Notes: generated by a model not told the origin, from the sequence alone. Shown: positions 12,001-27,000, counted from the first letter of the stretch. The stretch is DNA of 64,000 nucleotides from Muricea muricata (GCA_963855995.1 OY979728.1:5319330-5383329), one strand, 5' to 3'. Program-made: numbers and translations.

Positions 12001-15000
12001 ACAGCCCCTTACGCTTTTTTGACTGAAGTTGCACCTCTTTGTAGTCTCTACTCTTTGCCAGAAGGCGATGGCATGAGGCGAATGAATACTCGTATGCTAT
12101 ATCGTTAGACGGTTTGTGTGATGACGCTCGTCATATCGCTTGCGCTAACAATTTATATTTGAATTATATGTTTGCACGAGCGCGCGTGCGCTTAAAGCTC
12201 TGTGCGTTGAACTTGTTTCTATGGCGGCACTTCGCGAAAAGCTCCGATCTCTTGTTCATCGTTTTGTCCTTACTCGATTTCAAGATTAAAATCTTTTCTT
12301 CCAAGCATAGGTCGCATGATCTTCCGCCGGCAGTGTATGCAGGGACACGTTTAATAATAGACCATTTAATGCTAAATTATCTACCGTTCTCTTTCAAGTT
12401 CCAGGCGTACTTCGACAGCTCCGTTTCCTTCGCGTACTTTGCGTTCGTCAACGATTTTTCGTGGTTGTTATACCGCTCTTTAAATTGGCTGACGACTACA
12501 TAACCATGCACGTGAATCGCTACTATTCTACCAAGATAAAACCTGGGTAAAAAAGAACCATGAATCCCTGTTCGATGTAACAACAGAGAGTTTAAGCAAG
12601 GGACGTTTTATTGATGGCGAATGATGGCGTCAGCCGTTCTTGTTTGAAATCAACAACGGCAGTCAGTCAACTTTCACGTTCATCATTTCAAACGAGAACG
12701 GTTGACGCCATCATTCGCCATCTATAACGACGCAACTTACTCGGCTGCCGTCGTGTTGACAAAAACGTCGCTTGCTTAAGCTCTCTAATGGGGAGCTACG
12801 ACGGTGCTGAGGTATGTGAACTTGTTGGTTTGTTCATATTAAACATCTTAACTGAGAGATTTCGGAAAGATAGCGTCGAGCTGTACAGAGATGATAGCTT
12901 GTTAATCCCTAAAGAAGCAGGGGGGACACCAAGGAAGGACTTATATACACCGTATATTCAATGAGCTGCGACTGAAAGTCACTGCTGAAATTAATAATCA
13001 CCTGGTGAACTTTCTTGATGTTACCTTCAACCTTAAGGAAGAGAATTAACATCCCTATCGTAAACCAAATAACAACCCTCTCTACATTGACTCTCGACCA
13101 AATCACCCACCAAATATAATCAAGCAACTACCCAAATCAATCAATAGTCGCTTGTCCACATTATCCTCTGATGAGAAATCGTTTACGACAAGTGCTCCTC
13201 TAAATGAACAAGCACTTTTACGCAGTGACTACAACACCAAGCTGATATACTCCGCTGAAAAAACCTGAAAGTAGCACCCAAAAGACGAACCAAAAACGAC
13301 GAAGAAACGTTATCTGGTTTAACCCTCCCTACAGCAAAAACGTCAGAACTAATGTTGCTCATAAGTTTCTTGCACTAATCGATAAGTATTTCCCAAAAAC
13401 ATCCCTTCTTCACAAGATTTTTAACAGGAACTCTATCAAGGTTAGCTACTCCTGTATGCCCAATGCGAAAAGTACCATCTCCAACCACAACCGCCGCGTA
13501 TTAAATAATAATATGACCACTATCAACGAGAAAACCGGCAACTGTCGAGCTAAGAATGGATGTCCCCTTCATTGAAGATGCCTGACTGCTAGCGTTGTTT
13601 ACAAAGCAGAAATTACACCTACAGACACTCAAGAATCGAAGGTTTACATCGGTATACCGGCAGGCCCAGTTAAAGAGCGGTATAACAACCACAAAAAATC
13701 GTTGCGAACGCAAAGTACGCAAAGGAAACGGAGCTGCCGAAGTACGCCTGGAACTTGAAAGAGAACGGTAGATCATTTAGCATTAAATGGTCTATTATCA
13801 AACGTGACCCTGCATACACTGTCGGCGGAAGATCATGCGACCTATGCTTGGAAGAAAAGATTTTAATCTTGAAATCGAATAAGGACAGAACGTTGAACAA
13901 GAGATCGGAGCTTTTCGCGAAGTGCCGCCATAGAAACAAGTTCAACGCACAGAATTTCAAGCGCGCTCGCGCTCGCTCGTGCAAATATATAATTCAAATG
14001 TAAATTGTCAGCGCAAGCGATATGACGAGTGTCATCACGCAAACCGTCTATAACGATATAGTGTACGAGTATTCATTTGCCTGATGATCGCCTTCTGGCG
14101 TGAAACACTGTTTAGCGCAATTTGTAGCTATTTGCTTTAAATAAACTATTTGAATTGCTCTATTAAAATTAATATCTAGCACTCTTCATATATATGTTAC
14201 ATAATAAACTAAAAGTATGTTCACGAGAACACACAAGCCTTATAGAAGCAAACATGCTGTTTTTGGACTCTCAAGCCTCAAGTTAGAGTCTTCATTCGAC
14301 TTTTCGCTTCCAAACGAAAGCATACACACATACATACATACATAAAATTTTATTTAAACACGCTACACCCAACAACAAGATGCTGGTTTCCATGAGGGGG
14401 GGGGGGGGGGCGTGTGGACGAGTTACAGATACAAAGACATATAGTATTCAAAAGGAAGAACACACACGCACAATAACAAGTAATTGAAAAACAAAGTGAA
14501 CTATATCACTAATTACAAAGTTATCAAACGGGGTTTTAAGAAAGTTTCGAGCACCAATGTCAAATGAGCCCCTTGTCTTTCATTATTTTCACCTTATAAA
14601 TTTTAAATTTTTTTATCATGTTCACCAATATATTATTATGATATAAATTCCCGTCAAACTAGTTTGTATAGTAAATCATATCTAAATGTCCCAGGGGTCT
14701 ACAACCTATCTGCATTCTATGTTAACAGTGTTTCATTTTTGTGTTTGTAGTCAACACTCTGCTAAAACGGGAGTATTCGGGTACAGTGAACTCCCGTCTT
14801 GCTGACCACCGAAACTTTAGCGTTCCCCAGCCAACATCTTCACTGTTCTACTAGCGTTCAAACGGGCACCTCGGAAGTATTTTTGTCTGAATGCAACATG
14901 ACGATAAATTAACGATAATTGTTTTTCAGCATTTTTTGGAAATGGCGTGCTTTTACTGTTTCTGCTTATCGGACAAACCTTAGCTATAAGGTGGAATAAA

Positions 15001-18000
15001 CAAGACAATTTAAGACAAAAGGCACTACTATTTTGTACCTATATTACGAAGCCCGCTACTGCGGTCTCTTACGATAACAGACGCAATGTCACGGTCTTGA
15101 GGGTGTTTGCTTTAACGAGAGTTGACTGAACGACCATTTCCTCTCGCAGCGAAAGTTAATAGGATAAGTTAAGTAATACGGGCCCACATGGAGTGTCTGA
15201 CATGTGCTGTTGTGTTGTCCCTGCCCTTGTGGCAAAGCTAACCAATGCAAATAAAATAAGATAGAGGAGTCCAGTTTATATCATATTTAGAATATTTTAT
15301 AGGTTGCTGGCGTTGTATTTATATCCAATTTAAATATCAATACAAAAGCGTGCCCAGAACCAATCTACGTGCGCCGATACGACCTCTTCAGAAGGAGAGG
15401 TAAGAAGCTGTCTTTATTTGTTTACTCCTCGTGCAGACAAGTAATTATTTTGTGGCAAGTTCTTATTTGTTCGTCTGTACGGCAAGAGAAGCGATTCATC
15501 ATTTTCCTTTAACAAGGAGCCAGCTTTTAAACAACAAGGAAAAGGTTACGCATATAACACGCTTGTCATTTTCGCTTAAAGTACTCTTCCTCCTGAATTT
15601 TCCAACATTTGCCATTTTCCAAAATATACGTAAACCAGGTCCGTAGAGCCATCTTAATAATGTTCGCATATTGGAACATAAAAACACATCGAAATCCGAG
15701 AAATCAAGCTTCAGCTTCTCTGCTCTGGGTAAAATTGTTATTTTACACAGAGGAAAAGTAATAATGGTATGCAATTGGTTCACTTTATCATTGTTCTGGT
15801 TAAATTATTCCTTTAATACTGTTTATGTTAAAAAACGTCTCGCACACTTTCTAAAATGCTACTGGGATTCTTAGGAGTGTACCGCGGAGGATATCTTACG
15901 TCACTTCGTCCTATGGTGTCTGTAGGCCTCCGTGGAGGTGGGCCTAGTAGTAGAGGTGGACGCAGGAGAGTCCTTTTCAAGAGCAGGAAGAATATACCAA
16001 AGAAAGATACCTCTAAAAAAAAGTTAAAGAAGGAAGAGAAACCGCTCAAAACACGCAAAGAATTTCCCGAAACATGGCTTTGGGTTGAAGAAAAACTGGC
16101 GTAAGTTTGGCTACACCAAACACAGTGGTTAGCGTTATTAGAGAGCTTTTAAGAAAGCGACGTTTTTGTCAATACGGGCATCAGCCGGAAGTTAATGGAG
16201 CCGTTATAGAAGGCGACTGATGGCGTCAGCCGTTCTTGTTTGGAATCAGCAACGGCAGTCAATTAACTTTCACGTTTGTGATTTCAAACGCGAACGGCTG
16301 CCGCCATCACTTACCATTTATAACGGCTCCTTTTACGGCTTACGGCAAAAAACGAGCAACCTGTTCAAGGTTAATGAGAACAATATTGAAGAATGTTCTG
16401 CGCCAACATTGTCACAGATTAGGTAAGAACAGATGTGTAAAAATGTATAACTTCATAGGAGTTCGTATCCTTGAATTTTTCTCTGATGTACACGTCATGC
16501 TCACGCCTTGACACTTGGTAGGAAGATTGAGGCGCATAACATCTTTTGCATCAGTGCATGTTTTGCCCTTTTTCGCGACTTTTTCGTTATCTGATCGAGG
16601 TGATTATTTATTATATGTTTTGACATTGTGTTTGATAGCACGTATGTACAATTTGACGAAATTTGCTCGCCTTCACAGGACACAAAGCGGCAATATGTGT
16701 AAAGTTGACCACAAAGCGTTGTTCTATGTAAAGTATTGAGTGAAACCCACCTATTTGCAAATTAAGCAAATAATGTAGGCAATAAAATATTTTTTATCAA
16801 TGTGTATAAAAGTTATTAAAAAGAAGCATTTTTCATGTCCAAAGAATAAATTGAGGATGTACGTGTGTATAGAGAATTTATCTTTGCCTTTATTTTGTAT
16901 CGGAATATATACATTCTAAAATGAAAGTTCATCTTTTGCAGTGAATCTGGGAATAAAACACTCCAAGTTACTGTTCCCGATACGATCACAACATGGGTTG
17001 CAAACGGATTCGCTATTTCAGCAAAGACTGGTTTAGGTATCTCAGATACCGCAACCATCAAGATATTTCAACCGTTCTTTGTTCAGATGACGCTTCCTTA
17101 CTCCGTCATAAGAGGAGAAGAGATACCAATTATCGTGACTGTATTCAACTATCTACCCAGCTGTGTAGCGGTGAGTGTTTTTTTTCTTGCTTAGAGTGTA
17201 TCCAGCTGAACAAACAGGAAGTGGTCTTTATTCATATAATTATATAATCTCTATTTATATGGTCTGTGAACACGAATATATATTAATATGGATGCGGCTT
17301 GTTTGTCTCCAGCAAGCTTCAAATGCTTCATATTTCGCAGAGTTTGATAATTGCTATAGCACATAGCTACGAATTTTCTCGTTTTTTTGCACTTTTTCGC
17401 GTGTTTCTAAAACTCCGTGAAAACAAGGAAAATATTTTCTACTTAAATAGATTATATTGAGATATAATTATATGGATTATATAAACCAGAGATCGTTTAG
17501 ATCGATAGGCGACCTTGTTGCAGGGCCTCCATGGCGGAGCGCGAGGTAGAAGGCTCTGATAAAGGCTGAGTGTCACATGACCAACTTTTTCAATATAGTT
17601 GGAAAATTTTCCTCCCACATTAAACAAATTACCGTCCACTTAATTCCTGTAACAAATTTTAAGAATATATTTGAAAATTTGGTCATGTGACAAGCAGCCT
17701 TTTCCAGGGTCCCTGCCCTCCACATTTTTCATCACAAATTGATATTTTGATTGATATATTATAGTTGCAATTGAAGTTTATTGTTCATAATCGAGCTGTT
17801 CATGATCATGTCTTGTATTATTAATATTTTTGTAAAAAATTCATAATGTTTCCCCGTTGTTACTAAGCAAAAAGTTTCATCAGGATCGGTGATCCGAGAA
17901 TCGGTGATCTGAGAACACTCATTCATGTTGTTAGGCTTAGACTTTGACGTTGCCACTAACCATGGTTTACTTTAACTACATTTTGGGGGTTTACAAGCGA

Positions 18001-21000
18001 GAGAATAATTATCATCTATAGTGATAGCATTCTTTAATAATGCTGTATCTTTACCTGATTTTTTTATCTTTTCTTTAACAGATTAAACTACAATTAAATC
18101 ACAAATCAGCGGACTACAAAGTGACATCATACCACATCAATAAAATGTGTGCATGTGGAGATGCTGGTCAGTCAGTCAAGTTTACAATCATTCCTGCTAA
18201 ACTCGGACACATTCCCCTCACGGTCACGGCTACTACGTCATCAGCAAGGCTTTGTTCAAACAGTACAGTTTTTGCCCAAGATGCAGTCACACGGAAACTT
18301 CTTGTGGAGGTATGAATACACTCAGGTTTTAAAAAGGAAAGACGCAAAGTGATAGGATATTAGGATATTACACTTTTGATAAAAACAGGATGTATATCAA
18401 TGTTGTTGCTGCCTAAATTGGCCAACAGCACTCAACCATACTAGGAAGGTTCAGATTTGACTTCTTCCTCTGACCTCTAGTTTTTTAACAATTTTATTGG
18501 TTAATCGGGTAGGTGCGATACATCTGATATTCTGAAAGATAGATTACGGTAGCAGTAGAGGTATTGGAAGACAAATCTAAACCCTGCTATTATTCGGCCA
18601 GGTGTAACAGTGTTAAACAATGTTGTAGACAACTACGGACAATGTCGACGGCACATGTCGTATTGTTCAATCATGTTGTTATGGAACAAATTCCTCGATG
18701 GTGTAGTTAGAAAACCAGTGCTGCGCCTCAAAGATTCTTCGGTGGTAGATATCGATTATTAGTAGAATCATACTTGCTATCTATTCCTCAACAGATAGCG
18801 AGTAGCGAAAGAATCATTCTCGACGAGATTTTTTTCATAAAAAATTGCTTTAAAGTTAAAATCAATATTCCTGGTGAATATGTGATAAAAAAATTAGATT
18901 ACGAGCTCGAAATTTCTATGAAATGATAGTTGATTCGGACTTCGCTCTCATCAATTATCACTTCATCGAAATCTCGAGCTCGTAATCTAACTGTTAAGTA
19001 TTCTCTACCAACACTACTCTCCCCCACTTTTTAAGCAAGCATCCTCATGTATCTTGCCTTACCTTTATTTCAGCCGGAAGGAATCAGAAAAGAGTATACA
19101 CAAGGAACATTCTTCTGCCCTGGAGGTAAGCAATAAACTATAAGAATACTTCCGGACGGCGTGTTAGAATGTAGTGGATCAAGTTTTCTAACAAGTGTTA
19201 TTTCTTCTTTGAGATGGTGAATACCAGAAAGAATTTGACCTTCAATTGCCTAAACATATCGTTCCTGGTTCAGTTTATCCAACAGTTACAATTATAGGTA
19301 ATGGTTTTTCATTACAATCTCACTTGCGTTAAAGAACATAGTGCATGTGACTTGAGCATGAGTTACCTTAAACTGGTCGCATGTTATGCAGAACTCACTG
19401 CTGTGTTAAAAAGTTTTAGATAATACAAAGGTAGTACGTGTTCGTGGATGTGAGCTACCTTAAAGTGATATGATGTTGTACAGAACTCACTGCTAAGTTA
19501 AGCATGGTTAGATCATGCAGAAGTGGCACGTGTTCTTGAGTGTGAGCTATCTTAAAAGGATCTAATGCAGCGCAGAACTTGCTACCAAGTCAGCATGTTT
19601 GGATCAGTCAAAGTAGTTCCTGTTATTGAATGTGAGTTAATCTGAAGTTATTCAGATGCTGTACAATTGTTGTACAGAACTCACTGCTCAGTTAATTATG
19701 GTTAGATCATGAAGAGGTTATAGGTCATTTAGTGTTGCATTGAACTCGCTGCTGAGCTAAGTATGTTAGATCATACGAACGTACTGAATGTGCCTTGACA
19801 GAACCCCAAATATTTATAATTTACAAATTAATGCACTAAATTTTTAGGTGATATTATGGGTCCAGCTATGAACAACTTAGAAGACTTACTGCGCATGCCT
19901 TATGGATGTGGTGAACAAAATATGGCAAACTTTGCGCCAAATATCTACATCATGGAATATCTGACGAAGACTGATCAAGTCACTACAGATATCAAGAGTA
20001 AAGCAGAAAATTTCATGGAAGTTGGTGAGTTAAAATTAACATCTTAATAAAACATTCAAGCGCTAATTACATGGCTAAAGATCAGTGCTTGTTTAATTAA
20101 CTACTTTTTGTCAGGTTATCAACGAGAATTGAGATACAAAAGAAAGAGTGGTTCATACAGTGCATTTGGTGATAGCGACAGACGAGGCAGTATGATGTAA
20201 GTTGAACCTACTCAAGATTACATTTGGTCAAAATTACAATAAAAAGTTTAACCCCCCCCCCCCCCTAGGCTCGGAACCTGTGAAGTTTGTGTGCTTGCGC
20301 ATGCAGTGTTTCGCATGTTCATTACCTTTCTTACGTAGTAGGTTTACCTACAGCCAAGAAGCATTTATTCGGTTGTTTTTCAAAACCTTAACATAAGAAT
20401 AAAAAAATTTCCCCAATAGCTTGTTTAGAAGATTGAATACATTTCTTCAGAGAAAGTCTGGATAGAAAAAAATATCTAGACAAATAAGTAGCAGAGGAGA
20501 ATTAAGAAATATTGAAACTAAAATGGTGGATTAACTCTAACTTAACCTAGGGTTAGCGCTAATCCACTTTCAAAATTGGCCTGTCACTTGCTTAGTGTAT
20601 CATCGCCCAAACAACTAATTCCTGAATGGTGGAGTTCGGTTGTGCATTATTGCATATTAACTGCAATAATTAGTCAAACCAGACACAGCTATTTGTTGAT
20701 TTCGAGTAAATACAATACACACATAACGAGAACTAATCAAAGTGTTTGTGTAAACCTATATCACCATACATAATGAGCTTCATTGTATTTTAGGAGAGTC
20801 TCCAAACCTTTCATTTTATTAACTGTGCGTGAACTGCACTTTATTCCTATACAGGCTGACAGCGTTCGTAGTCCGATCATTTGCAAGAGCAAAGAAATAT
20901 ATATTTATTGATGACAAACAAGTGGAACACAGTCTAGAATGGTTCAGAAAGAAACAGCAGGCGAATGGATGTTTCCCACAATATGGAACTCTGTGTAACA

Positions 21001-24000
21001 AAAGACTTCAGGTACTTTAATGAGAGAAGTAGTATGAGACATGAGACAGCAGTCAGTTATCATTAAAGAGTCCTAAAATTGTTTTTTAAGGTTTTAACAG
21101 CTTTTTATTTCTCGTTGATTGTTAAGACATTTGAGCCTGGCTTTTTGTAAAATGATGATAGCGAAACATACAAGGGGTGAACCTCAAGATATTACTCGCA
21201 GTAACAGTAACAATCAAAAGTTGCCTTTATATCAAAGCATGATTTGAAGTAGCACGTGGAACGAGTTTCTGGTTCATGTATAATGATCATTAGAGTTTTG
21301 GAGCAATCAATCTCTGTATAACTGAAACTTTTATGTTATGTTTTGTATTTCAGGGTGGCATCAACAGTGAATTGACAATAACAGCCTACGTGACAACAGC
21401 TTTGTTAGAAGCAGGAGAGTCAACCAAGGTAAGTTGACCATAGATATCTCATGAACGCTAGATAGCACATCTATATACACAGCAAAAAACGCACAACCTG
21501 TTCTGGCCTGATGAAAACAGCATTGAACAATGTTGTGCTGCCCACATTGCTCAAAGTTGTCAACAATATTGTTCAACATTGTTAAACCTGGTTGCAGGCT
21601 AATTCAGGCCCATCAACTTGGTCAGTATTGTTGACAACCTTGAACAATGTGGGCAGCACAACATTGTTCAATGCTGTTTTCATCAGGCCAGAACAGGTTG
21701 TTCGTTTTTTTGCTGTGTATAAAAAAGTGAAGCCAAAAATCTCAGCGGTATCCCCCCATAACAATAGGCGGCGGCCATATTGGTCGTTCCCACTCATCAA
21801 AAAATCCTACAGAAAAACTTTATACTTTTCTGCATTTGTGTATTAAATACTTTTTAACTGCATAAAAGAGGACTTAGTGTCCATTTTGTCCATTTCCGAA
21901 ATTCAAAATACACAAATTATCATGCTCCGTGTCAACTCTGTGGGAATGACCAGCGCCTGCGATCCGGCTTCAATTTACACCTGCCCACAGTGTGAGATGC
22001 ACCATCTAGTGTATATAAAATATCTTTAAAGTTGACAGATAAAAATTAACAGAAATATGACGATTATAAGTAGCACACACTAGAGATAAAGAATAAAATA
22101 GCGTAATATGTATAAACATTGTGTTTTTTTACATTTTGTGCTTCACGATCTATCATATCTAAATATTCAACACTGTTTAGTAACATCGCTGTGCTTATAA
22201 ATTAATTCAAACTAGATTTTCAACTAAAGAGAGGTTCGAAAGGTGCGAGATTTGGGCAATGTCCGTATACGTGACTGTACAGCGTGATTCCGCAGGCAAA
22301 ACCCCTTAAATGCTTCAGAGAGAACATTTATTAAAATGTTTTTAATTTTTTTTTCTTTTTACTTTCTAAAGAGTGCAATGGTGTTCAAGGCTTTGTCCTG
22401 TATCACGAGTAGACTGGATTCTATAAAAGATTCGTATGGGATTGCGCTTGTGACGTACACGTTGATGTTAGCCAAACATAGCTACGCTTCGAAAATGATG
22501 AAATTATTGAGAGATAAAGCAGTTAAAAAAGGTGAGATTATAAATAACATTCTTGCTTTTATACATACTTACGTATATATTTCATTATTTTTTATACAGA
22601 TGACTTAATGTATTGGACAGAAGAAAATAAGCCAACGCCATCACCATACAGATACTACCATTATTATAAATCTTCAGCGGAAATTGAGATGACTGCATAC
22701 GCTTTGCTAGCAATCTTACATGAACAAAATCATAAGAACTCGAGTGTGACTGATGAAACAATAGATATCATTCGCTGGTTGTCTAAACAGAGAAATTCCT
22801 ATGGTGGATTTGCTTCAACACAGGTGGGAGTTTTATTGATTATTATAATGCAGCTTATTCGTGTCAAAGAATTACTGGTCATCAAAGCAAACTAATTCGT
22901 CATTTTGATGTAATTGTTGTGGTAAAAATGACGACATAATGATCCTATGAACATTGACAATGTAGATTGTTGCGCATCGCCGATCAATTGCGATGTATAA
23001 CTTGCTTGTTTTGGCTATTTTTAGGACACTTGTGTTGCTTTGCAAGCGTTGGCAGAATTTGCTGAAAAGGCGTATACAAGCAACGCTGATTTCAGATCAA
23101 GTCAATTATCAGGATCGTTAAAGATGGGCAATTATTACAATCATGATTTCGTCGTTACGAAAGATAATAAATTGACTTTACAAACGGTAGAGCTTCCTGC
23201 GAAGATCATCCCGGGAAAACTGCAAGTATCTGGTCAAGGTGTTGGATGTGCTTTGATTCAGGTAAAAGTGTGTTTGAAATCTGTAGCGCGGATGCTCGAC
23301 TTCGCGTCTTCGAAACAAAGAAATGCTTCACAAAAAAGTCATTTATGTTTCGGAAGTAATCTCAACTAGATAAGTCTTGGTAAGACCCTTTATATAGAAT
23401 GTGGAACAGCGACTTGCATGACGATGACATTATTGTCTCGCCATTATTGCAGAACAATACAAAAGTTCTCACTTTTTAGGAAACATGTAATCCTTTAAAT
23501 TTGCACATTACCATGCATAAAATGAATGAAAATCCTATAGGAATTCAGTATCTGGACAAATTGTATTTAATCAGCCGATTGGTGTAAAATGATAAAACAA
23601 TTGAGCTTTTAATGATACAGCGCACAACTTGTCATAATCAGTTTAGAACATATTTAAGGAAAGCACTTTTGCTATAAGGCCATACTAATTTTTTTGGAAA
23701 CGCAAGAAAATCGAGTTTTCTTTCTAATGATATGCAATTACTATTCCCATTAAATAAACCAAAATTTCAGTTGCGTTGTCAGCCAAACCCATTATGATTT
23801 ATAGAAATTTTGGAAAACCAAATATAAAGCATTTAAGCAAGTTGCATGGTTTTTAACCTGTTTTCGAGTTGCAGCTGAGGTTAAAGTCGCTAAAAACATC
23901 CCTTTGGCGTATTTTGCTGTATTTTTACCAAGCTGTTTGAGCGTAATAGCTCACTGCAGACAAATGAAATAGCAAAAATTGCGTAATTGTTTTATATGTA

Positions 24001-27000
24001 GTTTTTTGCGAACTTTGTGTTGATATTGGTAGTTTTTACTAAAATTTAACTAGAAATTTCTCTTTTTCAAAGCGTCTAGTAAAGTTTTAAAATAGATAAA
24101 GTTGAAAAGATCGATTTTTGACAAAAGGATGTCAACATGCAATGGCCTTATAGCTAAATAAGACATTAACAACTTGCTCTTATAGTTTACCAAGTTTTAT
24201 GCCCGTATCATCAAGTGCATATTGTTTTCACTTATCTGCAGGGCTACTTTTTCAATTGCTATGCAAGGAACCTGATTAAGCAAAAACTTTTAAGGAGCCA
24301 CTTTAAGAACAGAAAGAAATATTTGCAATAGGTTAAAAACCCCATTGTTATTCCTTTTGGACAAACGAGATAAACTATCGATCAAACCGTTTCAACAGGT
24401 CATGATAACAATATGAAAATTACCGTTTTACAACATTTTTGGTGCATGCCCAATGCCAAACGACTAAAACCTGAATAAAATGATGCTCTAAAAAATTGAC
24501 CGAAGCCAAATCATTTGCAATATAATGCAAGAGTATACAATATTATGCTCGATATTATGATTTGACCAGACTGAGTGATTTATGTTTTGTGCATGCAATC
24601 ATTTGCTTTTTGGTACCTGAGAGGACGCAAACACAGTAAATTGATTTTGATACGAGGTAATTTTCGTCCACGATAACTAATATTACTCTCCTCAACCCGA
24701 ATACTAAACCTTAGCACCTAACTCTTTTTTACCCTAAGTTAGCGAAACATAAGTGGTAAACCACACTGTACTACTCACCAAAAAGTCTATAGGTTTAATT
24801 TCCCCAATTAACTTTCACCGCTAGGCGACACTAAAATACAATGTTCCTGATCCAGAAGATATTCCAGTATTTGATATCAATGTTGGCATCCGCGCACGAC
24901 GATCTGCTCCTGATGAAGAAAGAACACCCTGTAGTGCATTGACGCTGGATATCACTGCAAAGTAAGAGCAAAGTCTCATATCTCCTGTTAAACAATCTCA
25001 AAAATGCAGTTGCTCAAAAATGACGACGTGAAACTCTAATGGCATGCGCACATTCATGAATATTGACAATAAAGCTAAATCGCCAATCGGGTCGGGATAA
25101 AATGCTGGAACTGAAGGACGGAAACGGAAACTGAAAACGGAAACTGAAATGGGGATAAAACGCTGAAATGGGGATAAAACGCTGAAATGGCGAGTTCGAA
25201 AGAGTTTTGTGCTGTTTAAAAAACGAGTTTGTTGTTTGCTCCAGATTAAGCAGAATTAAATTCGACTACATGCAATATTGTTCAAGCCAAAAATATTTGT
25301 AAAAGGTACACTCTACATTTTTAAAACTTTACAACATTGTGAGCGAGGCATCACGTGTTATTGACGAACACAAAGCATCATAACTAGCTACCGTTACAAT
25401 AGGATTCAAATAAATGTGAAAACAATAAATATGCATAAAGAAACACGTGTGGAATAATTTAACAATATCCATACGGTATTTTCGTTCTAAAAAGTAACAA
25501 AGTTATAGTTTGGGATATCATTCAACTTTGGTACTTTCTAAGTAAAACTACGGGGAAATTCCGCACGTCGAAAATCATTACACGTATTTTGAGCGTGTCC
25601 CTTTTAAGGTTAAGTTTTTACGCATGTTTCTTATTGTTTTTGTTGACATGGAGTCTGGAGTTATCACGTAAAAGGAAAAAGACCGTCAAGAGTTCTTTTG
25701 AGACGTCGTTTGAGCAAAAAAAAATCAAAGCCTGTCCTTTATCCGTAAGTCAGAACACAGCACTTGAACACCTTCACAAAGATTTTGCTGGTGGAATTCC
25801 GGTTTATTACAAAGAAAGTTTTAGCAATAACGCTGTCAACGCGTGTGCTTTATATCCGTTTTCCACCTTTGCTTTAATCCGAGACAGGGTCAACAAACAT
25901 TTCACAGTATGCTATGCAAAACAGAATCATCAAAACCGCAAAACTAGTTATTTAATGGATAAAAAAGTAAAGTGTTAATTTTACAAATATTTTTGGCTTG
26001 AACAATATTGCATGTAGTCGAATTTAATTCTGCTTAATCTGGAGTGAACAACAAACTCGTTTTTTAAACAACACAAAACTCTTTCGAACTTGCCATTTCA
26101 GCGTTTTATCCCCAATTCAGTTTCCGTTTTCAGTTTCCGTTTCCGCCATTCAGTTTCAGCGTTTTATCCCGACCCATCGCCAATCTGTTGTGATGTACAA
26201 CTTATCTATATTAAACTTCGTTTCGTTCAAGTTGATTAATTTTTAATAATGCCTCTAAAGGTTGCTTTTTAAATGCATTTGGACAGATATCTGTTTTGAA
26301 GCATTCAATCAGAATATTTTCAAATGAAAACAAACACATATAGAAATTCACTTGGGCAAATAAACAAACGAACAAACATACTCATATTGACTTTAAGAAA
26401 ATAAGCGTTCTTCTATGTTCGAGTTCTATTGACAACTTCCACTGGCGAGATTGTTCTGATGTGAAAAAAGTGAATTTTGAAATCATGTGATCTGTTGTTT
26501 CATAGTGTCATATAAGCCAGCACTAGTAGTGGAAAGTACATACAGATTTGAATAAAGAAGGCAAACGCACACACATCAACTGATTAACACATTAATTTAA
26601 CTATAATCATAAATATATTTAAGGTGGCTCAAGGAAGATGCTTCAAACATGGCTGTCGTTGATATTAAACTTGTAACGGGATTTAGTGTGAGAGAAGAAT
26701 CCTTGAAAAATGTAAGATTGACGATTAAAAGTTCAGCCACTTGCATTCACTAATAATCGATCACCCTAAAATCCATTATTATGTACTAAGTGTCAAAGTC
26801 CATTTATCCTTGCTTCTTTTTGGATAAAAGCATATCGCGTGATAGCGAAGAAAATCGACTGTATCCCTAGCAACCCATCTAAGCAGTGGATATTACTTTC
26901 ATCGGACCGATGAATAACAAGTCGTCACAGCCAAGATTTTGTTTTTCTGTTAAAGTACAATTTATCATTACATAATTTGTTGTATTTTTCTTCTCCTTTG

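Larger units (their letters stand above)
9564..15302. other. 5.7-kb TEP intron filled with retroelement debris
   Basis: This large intron holds a (TA)n run near 10508-10525, Penelope-like coding fragments on both strands (about 10700-14150), a foldback element inserted in one of them (11687-12056), a palindromic MITE (12585-12786), a poly-G tract near 14396-14411 and AT-rich spacer. I see no TEP exon inside. Confidence 0.7.

Noticed and set aside
15856..16104. Independent small basic protein starting at 15856
   Set aside because: The reading frame is the TEP exon 15875-16100, which ends in the family motif FPETWLW and joins in phase on both sides.
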